From positions 52,554 to 116,553 of the forward strand of contig WIXG01000253.1 of NCBI GenBank assembly GCA_009869945.1: a stretch of DNA of 64,000 bases, in the 5' to 3' direction. Numbering within the stretch: position 1 is the stretch's first letter; every line of letters starts with the position of its first letter. This DNA comes from Mesaphorura yosii (Eukaryota; Arthropoda; Collembola; Poduromorpha; Tullbergiidae). Below, piece by piece: positions 57,520 to 64,000 of this stretch. The translations under genes were made by a program, and so were the position numbers. A model generated the notes under the pieces. It was not told the origin of the DNA, did no database searches, and worked only from the letters and a program-made list of their open reading frames with translations.

Positions 57520-60500
57520 ATGTGTCTTCTAACGGCAAACGGGAAAAGGTTGGAGCTGAGTGATACAGCAGTAGCTGAGATTGGATCAGATATCATGGCT
57601 TCTAATCGGAAAAGGTGAGTTAATTCAACATTCATTTTAACCTTTAAACTTTGAAATATGTCCTGCTTTTAGTCTCAATACTTTTGTAATGTATTAAAAT
57701 AGTCCAGACACGTGAGGAACATCATCGTTTTCAGTTCATATTTTTATTAGTTGTCCATTGCACTTTGAGGTCAGGCTTAGAGAGGTACCTGAAACCAGAT
57801 CTAAAATGCCCCTTAATTTTTCTAGTAACAACAAGGAACGTAGGCGTGAAAAGTCAAAGATCGCCGCAAGAAATCGACGAGGCAAAGAATGTGAAATTTT
57901 TGAAGATCTTGGTGAGATGATCCCAGTGCCTGACTCGGTCAGAGAATCATTGGACAAGGCATCCATTGTGCGTCTGGCAAATTGTACCATTAAGTTGCAA
58001 AACCTCACAAACTATTTGGATAGCACGACTTGTATTGGGTCTGAAATTGAAGAGGCGCAAAATATGTGTGCCGCTTTGGGTGGATTCCTCGTCGTCGTTT
58101 GTGCAAATGGAGACATCCTCATGACATCAGAGAACATTACAATTTCGTTGGGATTGGCACATGTAAGTCCCCAGAATAGGAAGTTGAACTCTTCAGCAAT
58201 TGTTATAAATTATTAATTTATGAATGTCGTTTCCAGTATGATGTAATGGGCAGGAGCATCTACGAATTCAGCCATCCATGTGATCATCGAGATGTTAAAG
58301 ATTTACTCAGGGTCAGCAAGAACCAAGAAAACTTGATCCAGCGATCAGCATTGATTCGTCTCAAATGCACACTCACTGCCAAAGGAAATTGTGTTCACAT
58401 TCGGGCAGCTACTGATAAGGTGAGAGGTGTTAAGAAAGCAAAAAGTTTGTTCAATCATGGATTTTGATTTGATATCACGTTAAAAAATTGCAGGTGATTC
58501 GCTTTACTGGCAAAATGTTTTATATGGGTGAAGACTTGGGCCATTACTTTATTGGAATCGGGGAACCGATTGCAACGCCAACGGATAACAATACTTCACC
58601 ATTTAAGAGCCAGACGTTCAAAACAACGCATTCTGCCGATTTTAAATGCATTTGCACAGACGAGAGGTTTGATTTTCATTTAATTAATTATGAGGTTAAA
58701 TGGTATACAGAACTTTAATTCAATGTAATATAATTGCAGTGTGACCAAATATATGGGGTACGACGACAACGACATAATTGGGAAATCCGTTTTCGAATTT
58801 CAGCATGGTGTGGATGCAGAAAATGTGTCAAAGCATTTCAAAGCATGTACGTTTATTAATAGCCCGTGGAGTTTTGGTGTACAATACAATTATCAATCTA
58901 AATTGTTCTTATGTTTTCGTTGCAGTGCATGGAAAGGGACAAGTCAGAACCGAGCCCTACAGATTTCTAGCCAAGAAAGGTGGCTGGGCCTGGGTAATAA
59001 CAGAAGCTTCTGTCCTGAAGCCCAGCGGCAACTCAGGGAAGACGAACAACTTTGTCTGCCGTCACATCATGATCAGGTAACATAAATAATTGTGAGAAAT
59101 ATCATGTAGCTGTAAATTAATTCCAGTCTCGTGGCTCATTCCAGCGAGGTGCAAAATCAGCATGAAATATTGTCAGTTGTTCAGACTCCCGATCTACAAG
59201 TGAAGAATGAACACACTGACAAGAACAGAGTGTCAGGAAACGAGAACTTGTTGCAGTTACCAGTGATCTTGAATGAAGTGGCTGCCAATACGACTCCGGT
59301 ACTCAGCACGTCCAAAATATTCGCTCCTCGTACGGAGGAAATGGACACTGGCTTCCTGATGCCGTACGATTGTAGTCAAACAGTTGGTGAGTATTATCAG
59401 ACAGTTGATAGATTTATCTTTAATTTATACACTGCAAGTCTGACGAATTCTTACCTGCAACTCTCCAATGGACAGACACTATCCATTAAAACGAACGAAA
59501 CTTTCCTGACTATCTGAGAGCCAATTGAAACGATTTTTTTTTCAAAAAGCCCTGTCTGCAATAACTGCAAAGAAAGAAATGCCCTAACACTGTGATAAAT
59601 GAATAAAATTACAATGGAGCGATTCAATCTCACGCCGTTTCTGTGTGCCACGTTGCATGAGAGTGCAGTACTAGTACTGAGTCGTCTATCTTCATACCTC
59701 TTCTTTTATGAACAAGAACAAATGAGCAGTGTCACACGCTGAACTTTCTGATGCCAATGTATTATTTCTTTCTTGTGTTGCAGTGGACCATGCTGATCTT
59801 GATTTGACTCACTTGGCACCAATCGCTGGAGACGAATGTGTTCCGTTAAACAGCGAACTCTTCGACAACTTTCTCAACTTTATAAACTCCTCCAGCTCCG
59901 AGTATCCCATACTGGACATAGATGAACTCGACTTTTTGAATTCGTCCGACGGCTCAGCAACATACGTTCCAATTGAAGAGTTTGACATCTCTGAATTCGA
60001 TGATGGAACCATCTCGCCAGTTCTGCATGGTTCCGACCCTTTGCTGGGAAGTACGATCAACATAAACCTCAGCGCGACTCCAGCACCTGGACCAACTTCT
60101 GACCATGACACAGCACAGACTGGGTTCGATATGTGCGACCCACAGCAACAACTGGATCCAAACTTCTTCGACTTGAGGTTGTTCGACATGGAACTGCCAG
60201 GTGGGGACCCATCGACGAGCATTTTTCCAACAAATTCACCGTCGCCACCTGGTCAACAAGCAGCATTCCTTGATCATCCTATCGATGCAGACACAGTTAC
60301 TAGGTATGTGAAAAAATGTCCATCCAGTTTGTGCCTACAAAATATACGTCGTGTCAGTGCCTGATAACTAATCAAATGTATTGATTGATGTCATATAGGT
60401 CCCGGAATTGCAATCAAACAGTCCAGCAAAACTCCAATAACAATGCTTTGGTTGTGAACAAGAACTTGCAGTGCATTTCTCCGCCGAGGATACCATTTCT

Positions 60501-60720
60501 AGAGATCGAGCAATGCCTGCTAAAGCGAAAGGCGGAAGGTAACACTCCAAAGGTCGTCACGAAATCCGTTTTCAGTCAAATTCGAAACACGGGCAAAATT
60601 CTTCAGCCGTTTCCTCCTATAAAACTGCAAAAGTTGTCCAATACGAGCTCGCAATTTATCCGTGGATACGTCAACCAGCTTGACGCTTCGACGTACCGTC
60701 ATACAAACGGTGGTGGATGA
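57520..60720 (+). CDS. HIF1A: Hypoxia-inducible factor alpha (HIF-1alpha / Similar-like)
   Basis: Oxygen-regulated bHLH-PAS transcription factor that pairs with ARNT/Tango. Exons: 57520-57614, 57826-58162, 58237-58419, 58494-58666, 58740-58846, 58926-59076, 59127-59386, 59784-60303, 60399-60720; 715 residues. The bHLH (about 35-88) includes RRREKSKIAARNRRGKE and LDKASIVRLA. PAS-A spans exons 2-4. PAS-B (from about 264) has KYMGYDDNDIIGKSVFEF and KGQVRTEPYRFLAKKGGWAW, a close match to HIF-alpha rather than to Sim, Trh or ARNT. The degradation-domain site reads LTHLAPIAGDE with Pro about 448, the target of prolyl hydroxylase for VHL binding. An acidic, Ser-rich transactivation region follows. 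I find no C-terminal asparagine motif for the FIH hydroxylase. The start lies in a 95 bp first exon. Confidence 0.9.
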
Positions 60721-61295
60721 AAGTTTTTGTAGACGGTTGATAGTTGTGATTTTGGGACACAATGAGTTTGTAGTATATTTTCGCGGTAGTCAAATACTCT
60801 TCTTATGCATTAGCCAACGGCGGTTGTTTACGGTAGTTAGTGAGTAGTGATGTTTATATTTTAAACATGTCTAAATAGTCATAGTCGGAAAGGGTTCGTT
60901 TTCTTGATTTTAGTTACACTGTGTTCAATACCGTTTCTACCAGACTTTATATTTCCGCGTCAGGGAATTTCTCGTTTTTAAGTAATTTAATTGTAATTTA
61001 TTTGCAAATGATGTGCGCATTTACTTTAAGGAGTATTCACACTCAACTGAATCAATAAATGCAGTTATATTTTATCATTCTTAAAAAAATTGAAGATTTT
61101 ATTTGCATTTTCTGACGCCGACTTCCAGAAAAACGCTGCTAAAGTTCTCTGCCTGAAATGGATTTGCCACACGCAAATATTACGTCATGCTCAAAATGAA
61201 CGAGAACAGAAGAAAGTCGGGTCTCGAATGAGACAATTTCAAGGGCCTAATTCAGAAGTCGAAATAAGATTATTACTACATTGTATTAGCCAGAT
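60721..61295. other. 3' spacer between HIF-alpha and receptor
   Basis: Tail-to-tail spacer of about 575 bp. A poly(A)-type CAATAAATGC is at about 61053 for HIF-alpha. No gene seen. Confidence 0.4.
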
Positions 61296-62723
61296 CTAGT
61301 GAAATGTTAGCAATAAATTGAGTGTCTGATTTGCCACGAGCGCAAAATATTCCAAAACTGTGCTCTGTTCGATTACACAAAAAGAACGGATGCGTATTCC
61401 GAGTGGTTGACAAGATTTCAGAAAGGATTCGGTCACGACTGGCTGGATTGCATCCCCTTCGCTACTACCACTGTCAGCTTTTCCTGCAGTTTGCATCCAA
61501 GACTCGATGATCTCATTGCTCGATGTTCGTAACTTGAAGCACACTGGAAACATGATGAATACCATCGCGATACACATCGCAGTCATCAAAGGCAGGATGT
61601 AAAAGGCCGGTCCATTGAGAGTTCCGTACAGTTTAAATATTGCAAAACTGCACGACATCGTGATGGCCATGAAGGCGGATGTGACCAAAGGCAGAATCAA
61701 GTTTTTGAATGCCAGATTGTAACTGCTGTTGACAAACTGAAGCTGGCGATATAACAGGCCAAAGTTCTGCGTTGTAATTCTTCCATCTGAACCGTATCTG
61801 AATTAAAGGCGAGGAGAGCAACAAATTCTTAAGTGCTAATAAACAAGACGAACTTCTCGAAGGTTCTTACTTGAGACGTGACAGAATTCCGGTTCCGCTG
61901 TACACATAAGCGTAGATGACGAAGAGATAGAAGAGGAAGATGACCGCGCCAGGTGTCGTCCAAAACGCTTCGTTGAATCCCCACGGAATCAGGTACACCC
62001 ACGAGCATTCTTGGAAGAAGGGAAATAGTGAGTACCAGAAAGTTGGCTGATAGCGGAGGGTGAGCGGTGGAAAGATCATCCCAACGCAAAATTCGCCGCA
62101 GAGAACAGTCAGGGTGCAGACAAGCCTCCCGCACGAGTCCAGCGACGTCCATTGCTGACGAAGTTCATGTAGTTTGGGCCAGCGCTTACGTTTGCCGGCC
62201 TCTGACTGCTTTTTCTTCTGGTTGGGCACGTTTGCTTGTTGATCTTTGGTTACTTGCTTTTCTAGTTGGTTATCGGCCTCGTCGGCTCCAAGAGCAGCTG
62301 AAACCAATACGCACGTAGTTCCCATTAACGGCAAAAATCAATTGCTAACTGTAACTTACTTTTGAAGGCTTGATTCGCAGAAATGAAGTGATTTATGAAC
62401 GAACACACTTCATGTCGATAAAGAATCGTGTTGACGTGAAACAATGACACAATGATCCAGCACACAAGTGCGAAGGCCCCATAGACGAAGTTTTCGAGAT
62501 GTACACCCCCCAGGCAGCAAATGCTCTGGACCAGCCTCATGCAAATGAACGAGGAATATGAGATGGTGTACGCAGTGATACAGTACCACTGCAGTAGCTT
62601 CCATTTCGATTTGGTCAGTCGAATTCGTCGAGATGTGGGATTCCACTCGAACGGGATCGCACCGAGTCTGAACCCGGACGTGAAAAAGTGTCCGAGCACT
62701 GTGATACTGGAATTTCGCAACAT
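61296..62723 (-). CDS. Gustatory-receptor-like seven-helix protein
   Basis: Exons: 62723-62360, 62297-61871, 61797-61296; 430 residues, phases 1 and 2. The N-terminus (LGAIPFEWNPTSRRI) precedes a series of hydrophobic segments: YCITAYTISYSSFICM, YGAFALVCWIIVSLF, LVCTLTVLCGEFCVGMIF, VIFLFYLFVIYAYVYSG, then LYRQLQFVNSSYNLAFKNLILPLVTSA, FYILPLMTAMCIAMVFIMFP and a C-terminal TVLEYFALVANQTLNLLLTF. A Lys/Gln-rich loop lies between TM2 and TM3. This layout resembles the expanded chemoreceptor families of springtails. Arthropod GRs have an intracellular N-terminus and form ligand-gated channels. The ligand is unknown. The canonical TYhhhhhQF end is replaced by the degenerate TLNLLLTF. Confidence 0.8.
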
Positions 62724-64000
62724 TTTGTCGGGAACACTAAAACAACACTAAAATTATGCAAGAGCCGTTCTGGAATATTCATCAACCGATCTTCGGCTTA
62801 TACGCGCCAGGTTTTTGAACGTTGCAACTGCTGTGTGTCAGTATTTAAAACTTCTTGATAGCGTCGCCACTGCAGTTACACGAGCCTCGGTCGCAGAGGA
62901 ATTATTTATTGCCGCTTCCGCTTGCTGCAGTTAAGGCCAAGTCCAAGTGCAATTCTACCATGTAATTAAAGAGACTTATTGCAAATACTTCACCTGACAG
63001 GTGCGGCGGGAGGTTTTTGTTTGCCTTTGCGAACATAAATTCGGCTCCTCCGCTTTGATGTTTAATCGATTGATTACAATTGAATAGCGTGAATTTTTAT
63101 CACCGAATCAAACAGAAAAGCAAACAACCACTAATTGCTTACGATACATTTGCAAATAACTTTGAAACTTCTGAGAAGCACGGGAATCTACGTGCTTAGA
63201 TTACACATTGATTAGAACTGAGTTTTAAAGAAAAAATGCAGCATGCGCATAAATCACGCACCCTATTAAACTGGAACCAGACACTGGACAAACCCCACTC
63301 CAAATTTTCAAACATGCACCTGCACCTGTCTTTCTTGGCCGTCCGGTTTAATTTCCCAATGAATTTTGAGCCAAAATTTTTAGGAAATGGAAATGATGAA
63401 GTGAAGTCCACAATCCCGACGCGACGCTTTAAATATTTAAGACTCGAATCGTTTGTGTCTCTTTTTCACCTTGAGAGTGTGTTCGAAAATAAAAACAAGC
63501 CCAACCTCCTGTCTGAATTCCAGTTCAGGTGTCATCTTCTATAAATTATAAATATTGGCCGAAGGTCAAGCACGAATGACAAACACCAAATATCTATGCA
63601 AAGTAGATAAATGGAAACATCATTTTTCTTTTGTGGATCCAGCTGTTCCACTGTCGTAACTGCCCGTTATTCGATTTGATGAATTTGGCGACGGTAAACA
63701 CAAATTAAGCTGCTATCGGACGCTTTTCCAGAAACAAATTGCAGGTTTCGCAGCATGCGATGTTCATACAGGCACACTTCTCGTAATTATAACTTGTTCC
63801 TTTTGTTGACATTAATTACAAGTGATTTTCTGCCCTTTGTAAATCAAATGGATGGGAATATCACAATACAGTAGACAGCACAAATTCACAAGACTATTTA
63901 CTCTTTCAAATATGTACACGTTTAATGAGTACTTTAATACTCCAAAATATAAACTCAAAATTTATGATACAGGGTGCCAAATAACGATTGCCTCCCCCCC
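62724..64000. other. Intergenic to window end
   Basis: About 1.28 kb with no gene seen: the receptor's upstream region followed by AT-rich sequence. The window closes with a run of eight C bases, which may be a scaffold-end artefact. Confidence 0.4.

Noticed and set aside
1..64000. CRISPR arrays, operons or prokaryotic defence systems
   Set aside because: The sequence is intron-containing animal DNA; no regularly spaced repeats or bacterial-type gene clusters were found.

Overview
The window is animal nuclear DNA and most likely arthropod. Genes are split by short GT-AG introns (mostly about 50-150 bp) and use AATAAA-type poly(A) signals. It holds an R&R cuticle protein, a PDGF/VEGF factor and a HIF-alpha (Similar-type) gene. 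A multi-pass receptor at the right end has the layout I associate with the large gustatory-receptor-like families of springtails. Together with an animal thaumatin-like protein, this makes Collembola my best guess. That is an inference from family content, not a species call.

Layout. 0-9.5 kb: two Tret1-like sugar transporters in head-to-head inverted orientation, about 4.8 kb apart; the left one runs off the window. 11-15.3 kb: a single-pass Cys-rich membrane protein, a double-Kazal secreted protein (minus) and a SEC14/CRAL-TRIO gene with an apparent frameshift. 16-20.2 kb: a complete 16-exon plasma-membrane Ca2+ ATPase (minus). 21.4-25.5 kb: METTL16 (minus) and purple acid phosphatase ACP7 (plus), diverging from a 530 bp spacer. 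26-29.2 kb: two tandem four-pass membrane proteins. 29.9-38.3 kb: a run of mostly secreted products: cuticle protein, a shortened glutamate-receptor/SBP-type ligand-binding protein, a PDGF/VEGF factor, a thaumatin-like protein, a small single-pass protein and a PHB-depolymerase-like esterase with introns. 40.6-43.2 kb: a flavin monooxygenase and a secreted protein with a duplicated cysteine motif. 44.5-47 kb: LMX1, a LIM-homeodomain factor, followed by about 7.5 kb of gene-poor DNA. 54.5 kb: a small two-pass protein. 57.5-60.7 kb: HIF-alpha. 61.3-62.7 kb: the gustatory-type receptor (minus).

The genes do not form a pathway. They are mostly independent metazoan genes, with a loose cluster of secreted or environment-facing products at 30-43 kb. 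Repeats include related tRNA-like elements with inverted ends at 13.5 and 52.8 kb, a second inverted-repeat element at 20.4 kb, a foldback element at 55.5-56.1 kb and a possible retrotransposon scrap near 43.5 kb.

Exon boundaries were assigned by eye from splice consensus, reading-frame continuity and family similarity. For each multi-exon gene taken as complete, the exon lengths sum to a multiple of three, except where a frameshift is noted. Starts remain less certain than splice junctions.
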